A stretch of DNA of 64,000 nt, from contig VXAU01004744.1 of the NCBI GenBank assembly GCA_013399695.1, positions 124,001 through 188,000 of the forward strand, read 5' to 3'. This DNA is from Formicarius rufipectus. Its lineage: Eukaryota; Chordata; Aves; Passeriformes; Formicariidae. Positions 1-12,800 of the stretch are shown here, piece by piece (the first letter of the stretch is position 1; the number at the start of each line of letters is the position of its first letter). Position numbers and translations under genes: made by a program. The notes under the pieces were generated by a model. It saw only the letters and a program-made list of their open reading frames with translations, did no database searches and was not told the DNA's origin.

Positions 1-2255
1 ATAATCAAACTGTGATCACGTGAAACTGAATTAAGGGCTGGCAGTTGCAACACAGAGATAATGATTTCAGAGAGCAATTGGTGTTAATTCTGGGATCTTT
101 CCTGTTTGCATCAGCAGCATAAAAAACCACCAATGTTACACATTGTCAGGGTGGTAAGAACAAGATAGAGGTGCTGCTGCATGGCCCTGGAATCCTTGGG
201 CACTCACATGTGGAGTACTGCATGGTTTTGGTCTCCCCATCTTCAGGAGTGTATGTAGTGGAGTTACAGAAAGTACAGAAGAGGCCTACTAAAATGTTAG
301 GGATCTGAGCACTCAAGAGCCTGGAATGTTTCAGTCTGGGAATGAGACGGCTGAAAACGGAGATGACTGTTTAGAGAACTGGGAAACCAGTAGATGAGGT
401 GAATGTGCAGTGGTAACTCTCCAAATTCTACAGTGTTAGCGCTCAAGAACTGGATGATGCAGGTGGACAACGTGGAAGGAGTAGTGTCAGCAAGTTTAAA
501 AAGAGGTTAAAAATGCATGCACACCTAAGCCACAAACAACCACTAAAAGAATGGGGCTTCAGTGTCTCTGCTGCTACAGTTGGGGATGCTGGAAAAACAT
601 AAAAAGTGTGCATGATAGGCTTATATTGTCTGCCTAGGTAACACTTACTGTTGCCAGTGCTGAAGGTAGTGTTTAGATGGAGCATTGGTCAGATCTGGAA
701 GGGCACTTTGTATGTTTCAGTTGTGAGCATGAGGGATAACATCCTTAAAATGAGCAAGAAAAGGATGGAAAATAATATTGAATTATAGTGAGTATTCCCT
801 TCTGTGGGATGTTGTGGTTCTGTACATGTTGTCAACGAGCATTTTGCTAGAAATGTGACAGTTGCTTCAAAATCACTTGTGTGCTGCTTGGCTGTGGCAG
901 TGCTGGGGAAGGTCAGCTCCAACCTGGAAAATGCTGCACAGAACATGCTCTGCCTAAACCAGCTGTTCAGAAGCACCGAGTCTCCTTTCTAAAGGACTTA
1001 AGAAGAAGCTTTCAAACTCTAGCTCGTAAGTGACTTGGAGGATCAAAATTTAGCTCAGGTGAATAAAGTGATCTGACAAGGAAAATGTCAAATGAAAAGT
1101 TTACTATTTTGCGTTCTGTAACCATTGCCCTTCATTATAGCTTCAGGTTTGTTTTATTCGGTCTCGTGCATCTTAATTACCTTACAGAGTATTGCTCATT
1201 GATGTGTGGCATGAAGCATGAAGCTGATTTTCAGACACCAGAATCTTGGAAATTAATTATGACTTCAAATTACTGTTCACAGGGGGAAAAAAAGCTGGAT
1301 ATGGCATGATGCCCCAATTCACTACAAGATTTTGTTAGTATTTTCTACATACCTTAAAAACACTGTAAATATTTGTTGATTTGTCTGTCATACAAAAGGG
1401 GGAAATTTGGGTTGTCCTGGTCAGGTCTTTACAAGTTTGTTTGAGTTAACTTGGCCACCCTCTTCCAATTTCTTTTTGGTGCCAGAGTTCTGCCAGCCTG
1501 AATGTAAGTGGGTCTCAAAGCAGGCATAAGGCTGTAGGAAATAAAATCCTGTATTAATAAACGTATTAGTTTTTTATCTCATGATCACTTTAACATTTCC
1601 AAATAAAGGGATAGCAGTAAATGAAGGTAAGTGTAAGTGGGTAGAATTGCAGTGTTGATTTGTACTGTCTGCTCGCACTGTGTACTTTCTTCCTGAATAG
1701 CTCATTTTTAGCATTATGACTTCTAATGACTGCAGTGATTCTAAGTTAATTTTCTCTTTAGTTCTTCCATTTTCAGTCAAGAATATATGAGAGGTCTGGT
1801 CAACCATGAAGTGTTCATGGGGGGAAAAAAACTTCTAGACTGAAAAACTGTTTCCATTATAGTAGAAGTAGTTTGGGAGATTATTTCTTTGGTGATGTCA
1901 TTATGTGAATTTGAAAAGTGGGAATTAAATATGCATTGTGAAAATACACTTAGTTCTGAAAGCTGACTGTGAGAGCTTGCTTAAACTTGTTCATTTAGTG
2001 TTGCTTGTACTTCTGTGTCATTTTGAATATGTTACCTTCACGGCACTAAGTTATCAGAGCAAAAAATCTCTTGAAAAACACCTGTTTGAACTGAGGTTTT
2101 TATACTGTGACAGTGCTGGCAGCGTTTTACACTTCACAGTGCTGAATGTAGTGCATTATAGAAAAGGAGACTTTTCTGAATCCCCCCGTTATGAGAATTA
2201 TAAATCTAAACAAATGGCCTTTTCTTCTTTTCACATTTCTTTTGTTTTTGTGCAG
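1..2255 (+). other. FBXL5: FBXL5 last intron (partial)
   Basis: This stretch lies upstream of the terminal FBXL5 exon and ends with a good acceptor, a T-rich tract followed by TGCAG at 2251-2255. I looked for the preceding FBXL5 exon, which in vertebrates encodes the end of the leucine-rich repeats, and did not find it, so it must lie left of the window. Apart from an old CR1-like fragment at about 150-590 it holds no recognisable element; the open frames in it have no family resemblance. Confidence 0.8.
150..590 (+). repeat. Old degenerate CR1-like LINE fragment
   Basis: The text around 185-330 (mail-order words such as GGAGTACTGCATGGTTTTGG, followed by a motif resembling 'rating of one or more lines ... 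AGAGGCC...') parallels the part of CR1 ORF2 and 3' region that reads 'gtgaggcacagctggag...' in the younger copy at 5,180. It is heavily diverged and carries many stops. The boundaries are approximate and the subfamily cannot be named by eye. Confidence 0.45.
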
Positions 2256-2332
2256 GTCCTCATGCTGAAACCGCCAGTGGATGCCAGAATTTGCAGTGTG
2301 GTTTTCGGGCCTGCTGCCGCTCTGGCGAATGA
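2256..2332 (+). CDS. FBXL5: FBXL5 terminal coding exon
   Basis: FBXL5 is the iron- and oxygen-sensing F-box subunit of an SCF ubiquitin ligase that degrades IRP2. After the acceptor TGCAG, two bases complete a split Gly codon and 24 codons follow, ending in CGFRACCRSGE and TGA at 2330-2332. Counting back from the C-terminal Glu at human position 691, the cysteines fall at 676, 686 and 687, which are the known FBXL5 redox-active [2Fe2S] cluster ligands together with one earlier Cys. Only this last exon is in the window; the hemerythrin-like domain, F-box and most leucine-rich repeats lie to the left. The gene is convergent with CC2D2A, as in other vertebrates. Confidence 0.93.
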
Positions 2333-2975
2333 GTGCTGACTTCTGATCTTTGTCTACTTCATTTAGCTGAGCAGGCTTCCTTTCATGCACTTTACTTACA
2401 GTTCGCATCTTGTGTTAACAGTCCTTGGAGTGAGATTTGTTGTACTAGCCTGACCCTGCCCACAACTTCAAAATCTTAATTATGAGTGTACTGTACAGTG
2501 TTGTAACAATCTCACAATCTCATTTGGCTTGAAGGGTGTTGGGTTTTATTTTACATAACTTGGGGAAGATGGGAAAACCTTCAGATTTCTTTTTTTATGC
2601 CACTTTCTTCCAAGTTTGGCACTTAAATATACTTTACTGGATTATTTTGTGTTAGGGGACTTTTTTTTTTTCTCTTTCCTCTCTGTTTTTTTGTTTGTTT
2701 GTTTGTTTGTTTGTTTGTTTTTCCTTTTTTTTTTTATTTTGAATCCCTAAATACAATATAAACCTCTGCAGAGTTTGAATTGTTTGCATTTGGGTAACAA
2801 TTACACATCTTTAGGAGCCTTGTTTCTTCCCCTTTCTTCTCATCCTGAAGTCGTTCTTTATATTGCAAAATTAGGGAAATTGCCACCTTCCTTTTGCATT
2901 TGGATTTGTATTTGGGCTTGAAAGACATACTCAAATAAAACATTCCCACCAATAAAAAAATGTATGCAGCATTTG
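2333..2975 (+). other. FBXL5: FBXL5 3' UTR with two poly(A) signals
   Basis: The sequence after the FBXL5 stop is AT-rich and contains a (TTTG)n tract and poly-T runs at 2663-2740. Two canonical AATAAA signals are at 2934-2939 and 2951-2956, so cleavage is expected near 2970-2980. The end is inferred from these signals; an AATAAA earlier in the intron is ignored because it precedes the exon. Confidence 0.6.
2691..2740 (+). repeat. (TTTG)n microsatellite with poly-T
   Basis: About seven TTTG units at 2691-2720 are followed by a T-rich run to about 2738, inside the FBXL5 3' UTR. It is a simple repeat read directly from the sequence. Confidence 0.9.
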
Positions 2976-4219
2976 AATATCTGTGTTTAAGGTATAGAGT
3001 ACCATGCCAGGAGGCTGCAGAGATTGGAGGGGTTAGTGGGTGGTGTGATGGTTGCAGAGCTGTGAACTGTGCAGTAAATCAGGGGTTTGGTTTGGTTTTA
3101 TTGTTACCATAACTGTGTTAAGTTGCATTTTTGAAACAGCTTCCAAGGAAGTCAGTTTTCATGATCCTGAATTCTGTGGAAGACAGCAATACGTTTTCCC
3201 CCTTACTTTGATACCTACAAAGACTCCTTTCTAAACAGCAGAGACTGGCAGGGAGGAAGAGAATCATTTGTGATGAGTGAAACCTATGCTAGGACAAGAA
3301 ATGTATGATGTGGGCATGAGTGTGTGTGTGTGGTGGTATGGGGATGAGCCCACTGCTTGAGGAGTGAGTGTGTAGCCCATGTCAGGTTGTAAACTTCAGT
3401 GGCCACCTGCTCATGAGTGGCACAGTTCCAGGTTTTTATTCACCAGAGGAGGTGCAGGTGGCAGGCAGAAGTCAAGACAGACAGGACTTTCCCCCCCAAC
3501 CCCCTCCTACCTAATTTTTAAGGCTGACAATAAAAGCTAATAATTTTTATCTGTTTTCCTAATTGGTTAAACTCTTTTGAGTGTTATTTAGGACAGAAGT
3601 CATGGTGACATAAGTAGCTTTCAAGATTCTTAGTGTCTAGGAAGTCATTATGAAGACAGAGATGGAAATTACAATAAACTGCAAGTTTTGACACCATCTT
3701 GCTCCCAATAAAACTGAGGAGTGAGATAAGAAAAACACTAGTGAACATAGAGCTGGTGTGGAATTGGCTGTTCATGGCTTACAGGTGACCGTAGGCCAGA
3801 GGCAAAATGTCCAGTGCTCAGTTTGAAGCCCACAGAAGGGGTATCTAAGGACATGACTGATCCAGCAACTGTTGCTTCAGGTAAGCTGCATCAGATGGAC
3901 TTTGGTGCCCAAAGGTGAAAGTAGATGGATCACCATTTGTATGAGGCTTGTTGGGGCTGCTGGTAACAAGGTACATGGTGAGCTTGCTGTATCTGTGCAT
4001 GTTCCAGAACTTGTCTCTGAGGCTGGAAAGGTGCAGGTGGAGGAGCTTCTCCTTGCTGCTGTGCAGTGTTTTCTGTGCAGACTGGTAGAGGCAGAGCTGA
4101 GGACTGAATCAGCTGCAGATGAACCATGGACTAATCTCAGGAGGTGCCATTGGTGTTCAGCTAAATATCATGTGATGACAACGTACTGCTTTCTGGTGGA
4201 GGTCTGTGGAAGGGAGGGA
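2976..4219. other. Intergenic interval between FBXL5 and a CR1 copy
   Basis: No exon with splice signals is visible. A short TG run occurs near 3320-3332 and a C-run at 3491-3497. The segment 3,870-4,215 is clearly more GC-rich than its surroundings and keeps a frame open for 122 codons on the + strand, but the translation resembles no family I know and it ends against the CR1 insertion. I see no gene here. Confidence 0.5.
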
Positions 4220-5690
4220 ACCTGTGATGGCAAGCCCTGACTCTGATCCATCAGTGCTGAGAGAGCTGGCAGACACTACAGTGAGGCTGCTCAGGGTCAT
4301 CTTTGAAAGGGTGTGGAGATCAAGAGAGGTGCCTGAGGACTGGAAGAAAACAAATGTCAGCCTGGTCTTCAAAAGAGCAAGAAGGAAGACCTGGGCAACA
4401 GGCCCATCAGATTCACCTCAATCCATGGAAAGCTGATGGAGTGCTTCATTCTGGAGGCCACTTCTATCCACAAGGATGACAAGAAGGTGATCAGGAATAG
4501 TCAGCACAGGTTCACTAAAGGTAAATCACGCTTGATCAATCAGCTTCATTCTAGGATGAAACAGCTACCTGGGTGAATGAGGAGACAACAGTGGATATTG
4601 TCTGCCCTGACTTCAGCAAGGCTTTCCACATTGTCTCCTACATCCTCCTCACAGGCAAACTCAGAAAGTGTGGATTGGATGAGTGGACAGTGAGGTCAGT
4701 TGAGAACCAGCTGAATGGCAGATCCCAGATGGTCACAACTGGTGGCACAGGGTCCAGCTGGAGGCCTGTCACTAGTGGTGTCCCCCAAGGTTCTATACTG
4801 ATCTCAGTATTGTTTAACTTATCAGTGACTTGGATGCAGGGGCCGATGCCTCCTCAGTAAGTTCACTGATGACACAAAGCTGGGAGAAGTGGCCAATACC
4901 CCAGAGGGTTGTGCAGCCCCTCAAGAACCTTGACAGGTTGGAGAGCTGGTCAGAGGACTGAAATTCAACAGAGCCAAATGCAGGGCCGTGCACCTGGGGA
5001 AGAATAACCCCAGGCACCAGGGCAGGCTGGGGGCTGACCTGCTGGGAAGCAGCTCTGTGAAGAAGGACATGGGGGTCCTGGTGGGACCATGAGTCAGCAG
5101 TGCCTTTGTGGCCAAGATGGCCAATGGTATCCCAAAGTGCATTAGGGAGGTGATTCTGCCCCTCTACCCAGCCCTGGTGAGGCACAGCTGGAGGGCTGCA
5201 TCCAGTTCTGGACTCCTCAGTACAAGAAAGACAAGGAGCTCCTGGAACGGATCCAGTGGAGGGCAACAAAGATAAATAGGGAACTGGAGCATCTCTCTTA
5301 CGAGGACAGGCCGAGGGAGCTGGGCCAGTTCAACCTTGGGAAGAAATGACTGAGAGGGAACCTCATCAATGTCTATCAGTATCTGAAAGGGTGTCAAGAG
5401 GATGGAGCCAGGCTCTTCTTGGTGGTGCTGAGCAACAGGACAAGAGGCAATGGGCAGAAACTGATGCACAGGAAGTTCCACCTGAACATGAGGAAGAACT
5501 TCTTTACTGTGCAGGTGACTGTGCACTGAACAGACTGCCCAGAGAGGCTGTGGAGTCTCCCTCACTGGATATACTCAAGTACCATTTGTATGCAATCCTG
5601 TGCCATGTGCTCTGGGATGACCCTGCCTGAGCAGGAGGTTGGACCAGATGATCCACTGTGGTCCCTGCCAACCTTACCCATTCTGTGATT
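4220..5690 (+). mobile_element. CR1 LINE, 5'-truncated, 3' end intact
   Basis: Frames along this stretch read as broken CR1 reverse transcriptase: 'SVLRELADTTVRLLRVIFER' and 'EVPEDWKKTNVSLVFKRARR' near 4,250-4,380, then the thumb-region words 'KLRKCGLDEWTVRSVENQLN' and 'SGVPQGS' near 4,650-4,790. The 3' part gives the typical CR1 tail text ('ggttggaccagatgatc ...') and the end 'ccattctgtgatttt' at about 5,690. Frameshifts and stops show it is inactive. It is 5'-truncated, as most CR1 copies are, and lies between the 3' ends of FBXL5 and CC2D2A. Confidence 0.9.
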
Positions 5691-6025
5691 TTTATTTAGT
5701 ATTTATTACATAACTCCAACTAGATTCAGTCAGCTCAAGAACAATCTTCATTTTGATATGTTCTGATGAACATTCTTTCTTAACCCAGCATCGTTTTGCT
5801 TGCAAGAGTTTGATTAGTAAGATAACTGCAGGAAAAATATATGTATCAGTATTAATAGTTAACAGCACTACTTTCATACTATGAAGTGAATTTGATTTTT
5901 AGTAAACTCGTCTTTTGATATTTTCCTTGCAGATTTGGTAACCTGCAGACAAGGGTTTCATACTCCAAAGTAATCAAATTCTTGTATAAAAGAAATAAGC
6001 GTCTATTTAAGTTTTGGTACAAATA

Positions 6026-6613
6026 TTTATTAAATCCTTTGTCTTTAACTTCTTAAGAAAATGTGGTCTTAGACCTCTAAATGGTGCTGGCATTATACAG
6101 ACATAAAATACAGAATAGGATATGACGCAGCCTCTTAAAAACTGAAGTGTGGTCTTCACTGATGGCTCTTTGGTACATTACATTTGTTCATGGCTAAAAA
6201 TTCAGAAACTGAGGTATAGGGAAATTATTTTTATTTACAAGTATCTTTGAAAAGGAAGAAGGTCAGTAGATAAACTGACTAGCTAAAAACAAAGTCTTCA
6301 AGGGATTCCAAGGAACCATTTTACTTAGCAATGTCACTACATGTGAGCATGTGTAATGCTTTTAACAGTGTTCCCCACTGGGAGCAATAAAAGACTGTAC
6401 AAACCCCACCTACTAGTGCTGGCATTTTATGCTGTCAGTCTCTTCCTTAGCAGTAATAAGTAGTATCTTCAGTGGTTGTAGGGCAAAAAAAGTACTAAAA
6501 ATGATGTTCTCATCTGATTTTTAAAATATTTGGGATAGCTCAAATCAGCAATGAGCGAAATCTGTTATACACCTATATAAGCAAAGTTCTTTTAGCATTC
6601 TGACTGCTCTGTA
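6026..6613 (-). other. CC2D2A: CC2D2A 3' UTR (end uncertain)
   Basis: On the minus strand the sequence after the CC2D2A stop contains AATAAA signals, seen as TTTATT on the plus strand, at 6230-6235, 6026-6031, 5702-5707 and 5691-5696. Either of the first two would give a 3' UTR of about 400-600 bases. The last two lie at the edge of the CR1 copy. Which one is used cannot be read from the sequence. Confidence 0.5.
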
Positions 6614-6802
6614 CTACCCATTTCGCACAAGTGAAGCAACGTAAATCCATACAGAGAGAACATTTTGGGGGTAAGGATGAACATACACAGCTAGAGCAAA
6701 TTCAACGTTGGCAACATCAATGGTATGAACTCCGGTGCTGTGTACTGCCTCTATTAAAGGACTGACTTCAGAATATGACATATGAATAGGAAATCCAGAG
6801 AC
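6614..6802 (-). CDS. CC2D2A: CC2D2A terminal coding exon A33
   Basis: The exon opens in phase 0 after the acceptor CTCCCAG and encodes 62 residues followed by TAG at 6614-6616. The text begins VSGFPIHMSYSEV and ends VWIYVASLVRNG, the invariant CC2D2A C-terminus. The final residue is Gly where human has Arg. This tail is among the best conserved parts of the protein. Confidence 0.97.
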   Translation of the reverse strand, partial: VSGFPIHMSYSEVSPLIEAVHSTGVHTIDVANVEFALAVYVHPYPQNVLSVWIYVASLVRNG

Positions 6803-9800
6803 CTGGGAGAAAGACAAAGGAAAAAACATGTAAGAAGAATAGGTAAAGGCAGCTCCATAAATACAGTTTTAAAAATCTATTTCACTGAGCATGTAAATTT
6901 ATCTTTTCTATTGCTGACCTGAGGAGATGCAATAAAGAAAGCCTACTCTTTGTACGTTACTACCACCTCTCACGTACTCTCTGGGCAAGCTACTGGCATT
7001 TTTCTTTAAGTTCAAAGTGAAGATGTTTATTCTAGTGAATTATAAAGTTTTATTAATGAACACATACAGTAGAACTTCACTGCTTTTCTGCCTCTTGGCT
7101 GGTTTTAAATCACTGTATTCTCCTGGCTGAGGATTTGAGATGGCCAATGTCAGGAACTGAAACCTCAACTCATTTTGGAACTGGCCCTAGCTCTGTGCAG
7201 CACTGTCACCACATGGAAAGACCCTTCCAACAGCCTGGAAAACGAATGCACAGATACAGCAGGCTGCAGTGAACTTTTCTTCTGTCTTTAAACAGTGAAG
7301 CAAAAGGTAGAAAACTGAAGAAAAGCACGTTGTGTGGGCTCCTGCATCTGTAAGTAGGTTGTGCAGCACTACTCAGCACCAGTGCCAGGTTGTTACTGCC
7401 CACTCTTGAGAGCTGCTGCACCAATCGGCCCCTGAGCAGCTGGTGCTGGGACACTGCACTCGTGTTTATGTACTGGCAGGAGCCACTGCTGTGGTGCAGC
7501 AATAAAATAAGAACAATGCAGCCAATTTACCTTTACATTCTTAGTTTTACATTCAGCAGAAAGTTTTTATCTTAAACCTTATGATGAAACAAAACAGATC
7601 ATCACTCCTTTCACTGTAAATATTACAGTGGTATAAAAACTCTTGTGAATTTTGGTAGCAGAAGAAAAAAATAGCCTAGGACACTCTCCTCCTATACCAT
7701 AGAGTGGAGATACTAAATCCTAGGGATTTAAGTTCTTGTAGTATGCAGAAGCCATTTATGTTCACAGCTGTACCCTGTAATCTCCTAGCTGTTTTTGCAG
7801 CTCTGCCTGATGATCATCTTCTACATCTTTGCCTTGGTTTTGTTCCAACAGTGGCAAAAAGTTCCGTAAGGCAGAGGTACAGTATCTATTCCAACGAGTT
7901 GGGCGTGTTGGTCTCCATTCCATAATCTTGTCTTTTAATATTTTTTCAATCCTGCAATATAACAGATTGATCATTACAATTCTAGTATTTACTGGACATC
8001 TGAACTGATGTCCCTTGGCAGACAGTACAGATTCTGGGGACAACACATGACCTCAGTTAAACTTGCTGCTGACTAGAAGTGCAGAAAAGCAATGCCAGCA
8101 CAGCTGTGTGGTGTCTGCATGGTCTGTGACTGCAAGGAAGGCCAGGGCCTTACAACCCCTCTTCAGTTCACACACTCTCCTCTCATCCCTCCACAGCATT
8201 TTGCTTATTGGGAAATGGTAGAGCAGTGATTGATCAGTTCTTTCTATCTGGCAATCTCTATTGAACAGGGAGAATTGAAAGAAGCCCTGGAATGACAGCT
8301 TCTGATTTGTTTTAGGCCATTCTCAATTCTTAGCATTCAAAGCACGAATATTCTCTAGTATCAGCACTAACAGTATTTGTTTTGGAGGTAGAATTACCTG
8401 CTCTGTAGTTCCACTGCAGCAGCCTTATCCGAATGCTGATAAACTAATTCTTCAGGCTAGCAATAAATAAAATAAATTAAAATGTGCAATCTTTTCTAGC
8501 TATACAACAATGTAACTTCAGGCATTTCTGGCTTGATGCTCACAGGAGTTTACAATAATATATTCCTTAGTAGAGATATGATAAAAAAAATTAGGTATTT
8601 GTGTGTAACACTGGGGGGTTTTTTTCCTGCAGTAAACTTCAACTGCTTACACCTTTGATAACTGTACAGAAATTTCTGATTTCTTACTAAGGATGTTCAT
8701 ACATCTTGAAAAAGTGTTTTCTTAGCCATAAGACAAAAAGGTAACATTTTCTGTATAATACCAAGCTACTACTTCAGAAAGGTTTGTGTTAAAGATCTGT
8801 CCCATTTACTAACTGTTGTCCTGAGATCTTACAAGGGACAGTTAGAAGCCAAGCACATTCATTCTGTATAAAATCAACTTTTTGCAGTATTCCTGCTTTC
8901 ATTTTTTCTTAAAGGTGTGATTAGGAAGTTTTTTAAAAACCTCAACCCTTCAAATCAAGTTTGCAATAGGTCCATCAATACCTGAATGCTGCAGAGACCA
9001 GGGAATGGCAAACTTCTTGAAAAGAAAGACTTCCAGTATTTTGGTTTGCTGATATCAAAATTTATCCTTACTGGGGAATCATATTCTTGTATATTAAACC
9101 AAATCTGCAAGAAAGCAAATAATTTGTTTTAACTTTCAGCATATATTCACGCCTATGGGACACACAGCAATAAAATACCATGTAACACTAACCTCCTGTA
9201 GTAATTTCTTTTGGTGTTCTGAGCTGCATTTCCACCCTTCTGGCCTGCTGCACAAATCTTTTCTGAGTTCTGATTAAATCCTTCCAACAGCCTAGCCCAG
9301 TGCAGCTGTGGCTGTGATGCCTGGTAGCTGCTGCACCCCAGCTCCATTGTTATTTTAAGCTTTTCTTGTAGAATACAAGCAGATACACACACAGCTCCTA
9401 TATATTTTGTCATCAAGTGGGACCCATGTCCTGCACTTCCCTTTACCGACACTCATTTTGATCTGTGGGCCTAGTCTGAAGCACAGAAGCACTCTAGGAT
9501 TCTTGTTTAACCAACTTTTATGTTACTACTGCTAAGGCTGCAAAATGTATCAGCAATCAATAAGTAAATGCTAATCAATATGTGTAACCCTCTGTAGCCA
9601 GTGTTTCTGTGTGGAGCCTTCCAGGACCCAACCCAGATGGTTCTGGCCCCCTTGGACATGAAGTGTTGTGGCTCTGCTGGCAGAACACCTGCTGAGGGCT
9701 GTGTATACATGGGAATTGGTTGCCTTGAAGGATGATGTTGTAGTCTTCAGTTCAAGGTTAACTGATCCCACTGTCAGTACTCAAGTCCTTAGTTGTTTCT

Positions 9801-12800
9801 TCCAGCAGTTAACAACTGAGCTACATTTTTCTTAACTGTAGGTTGAGTACTGCTTAAAAAAATCCCAAACTAAACAACTCACTCTTTCAGTGAAAGAACT
9901 GACACTTTTGAAATTAATGTAGAGTATTAAATTCATGATCTGTGTTTAGAATAAAACACCAAAAGATTACAAAACAAAACTCACAATGCCTGGCATTCTA
10001 AAAAAACTGAGGAGCAAACTCTTGAAACTCAACTTTTTCAAATAAAACCTAGGATTCTTTTATTCACTCACTTTCTGTTCCCTCATTGTCAGACTTTCAC
10101 ACATCTTTCTGCCTCGCTGTTTGTGTCCCCAGAAGCTGTGGGGTCTGGCTTCCAGCCAAGTCAGGGAGTGCTGCTGGCAGGGCAGGGCAGTGCCCAGGGC
10201 TTCTGTCCCTCCTAGCACAGTCTCAGCTCCATCAGGGCTATGGCCTTTCTGTCCACTTGCCCCGAGCTGCACAGCTCTTACAATCTCTCCTCTCTCCATC
10301 TCAGAGGGTTTCCAGCCACACAATAATATATTGTGATTGTGCACTAGCATTACTCACGTACTTGCAAATAACTGTGAGGACTTGATGCCAGGCAGAAAAT
10401 CAATATAGTTTTTGTGCCTTGTGGTGCCAGTTCTGTCTTGTGCACACCGAACCACTGAGGCTGTGACCACTGTTACATGGGCACCTGAAGTGACTCCTTG
10501 TAATATCCTTTATTTCTCATTTTTCAGTTAAATTTCCACCTGTAAACTATTACCTTTGAGAAATTACTACTCCCCACTTAAACAGTGGTAATCTTAAAAC
10601 ATCCAAGTTGGGAAACATGTAAGTAAAACCTGCTATTGAAATTTATATTAATTGATGTCTTGATCCACCTAAATTTTTGATTAAAAAAATCTTTCTTATT
10701 TTAAAGTACCTGAAAAACCTACTTAAGATTGAATAAAATCACTTATAATGCAATAGCCTAAATATAATTACAAATGATGAATAAATGATGCATAAGTAAA
10801 AAAAAAGTTGACCCTTACGTGTACAGAAGTATGACAAGACTGGGTACACTTACATTATCAGAGCTGATCAGACAGTACACATTTTGTAAGGGGCAGAAAG
10901 TATCATACTGTCCATAAAAACATCCAGTACTTGGATTCCAGATTACATACTGACTTTGTTCCAAAGTTAATACATAAGCAGTTGGTCCCTAGGATAGAAA
11001 AAAAGAAGTATGAGAGGGATGTTTGAGAACTGGCTACAAAGACAGTATGCTTTGCATTCTTTGGAATACTAAATCTTTACTACCGAGGTGAAGATTGCTT
11101 TTTGGGGCAAACTGTTTGGAAGAATTTACAGGTTCATTACAGTTCAACACTTGCATAATAATGTGCTCTCTGTTACGTGGCAGAGACATGTTGGACATAC
11201 ACAACCATGAGCCATTCCTAGCATACAGATTCTGAAAGTCATCTTGGTTCACCTACAAACTGATGTGAAATTCCACATAGAGGAACATTTACCAGATGCT
11301 ACTTGAGTACCAGCATGTCCTACTTGGCTACTGCCACAGGTCTCACTCATGGCAGGCAGCACACTTTGTGTCTCAACAATCAGCCTCCCTCATACAGCCA
11401 CATAAGGCATTTCCAGCTCTCTTTATATTCTCTATCAGGAATCCCTAACCTGTTCCTCTATATTATTGTCATGTCCCATATTTTCCAGGAATCTTAAGGT
11501 ACCTACAATAAATCCCCTCCTTAGAGTATGCACAAGCTGAATGCTTTATTAAGGATTACCATCTCCATCAGATTTTGAGCGGAAGGAATGTACCCCAGTA
11601 CCTGTTCCTGCCACTGCAGTATCTCAGCCAGCTGGAGAGAGAATCAGGAGATGTACAGGTACCAGTAAGAATCCCTGGCAATCCCCTAACCCTCTCCTAC
11701 CACCTCAACCTGGACCTGATCCCACATAAAAACTCTGTCACAGTCTGTGTATCCATGACTGAGATGCTGTGAATGGACCGTCTCCATCACCTTTGTCCTG
11801 GATAACTTACACAAGTTAAGGTCAAATTAAGGGTCACAGATGTTTGGTACAGTACTATGAGGACAACAGCTACTACCAGGTAAGCATAGAAACAGGTCCA
11901 GGAAAAAAACCCAGACAATATTTATACTAATATATGCTTTCAATTTTTTATTTTCTTCTCCAAAAAGAACCAGTTCCCAGCACCAATGTTTAGATAATAT
12001 CCTGGAAAAACACCCAGCAAGAAATAACTGTCCACTGGTGGGAACCAAAGACTTCACAGAACAGAAGTTAATACTCAAGCCAAATTAAAAATTTCTCTTA
12101 CCTCAGGAATGGCATTTCCAATGATAAGCCAGGCTTTTTTCCCCATACCAAGAAAATAATTACACAAGAGCACGGCATGTTCTTCTTCATCGCCCGCCAG
12201 AAGATAAAGAAATTGCTAATTGAGGTATTAAAAAAACAAAACAAAATGTTTTTCTGGGCAGTTATGAACTTATAACATTTGATAATCTTTTCTAATGCTT
12301 CTGAAGCAAGGAGTCCTTTCAGATCTTTACAACTGATCTTTGCATTGGTCACTGTTCCAGCACACAGGATGAAGAACGAATGCTGTAAAAAACCCTATGA
12401 TGTGAGATTTTATCACAAGAACCAGGGCCTTACTGTTTTCAGATTGACAATTTTTCAGAAAAGTTCTGAGATTATAAAAGCTTTATCTGTGGCAACAATG
12501 TCTGCTGTTGTGACAGGATTTATGTGACAGGGAGGGCTAAATATCCCATTATTGCTGAGAACACATACAATGCTTATTCTACAGTTCCTTGAAACAAAAA
12601 TGATCCATTTTAAATCTAGTCATAAAGTCTCTATCAGTCAGCATCTTTTCACTTGTGCATGACTAGCCATCATGGTTTATAACTAAGGAAAAAACAGGAG
12701 ATGCTTTAAAGCCCTAAGTATTCTCAGCTAATTGCAACCTATCAAAGCTAAAATTTTTGGCTCATACCAGAATGAACAATATTTCTCAAGCTTTAGTCCT

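Noticed and set aside
1938..2339. 133-codon open frame overlapping the FBXL5 exon, including a LYCDSAG word resembling FBXL5
   Set aside because: The FBXL5 exon is read in another frame after a clear acceptor. The resemblance of the upstream word to the preceding FBXL5 exon is a chance match; no donor with the right phase follows it.
3872..4240. 122-codon plus-strand open frame read as a gene
   Set aside because: No family resemblance, no splice or promoter context, and the end runs into the CR1 element.
10060..10385. Overlapping frames in the GC-rich patch of a CC2D2A intron
   Set aside because: Open on both strands because of composition; no splice site fits the phase 0 junction between exons A29 and A30.
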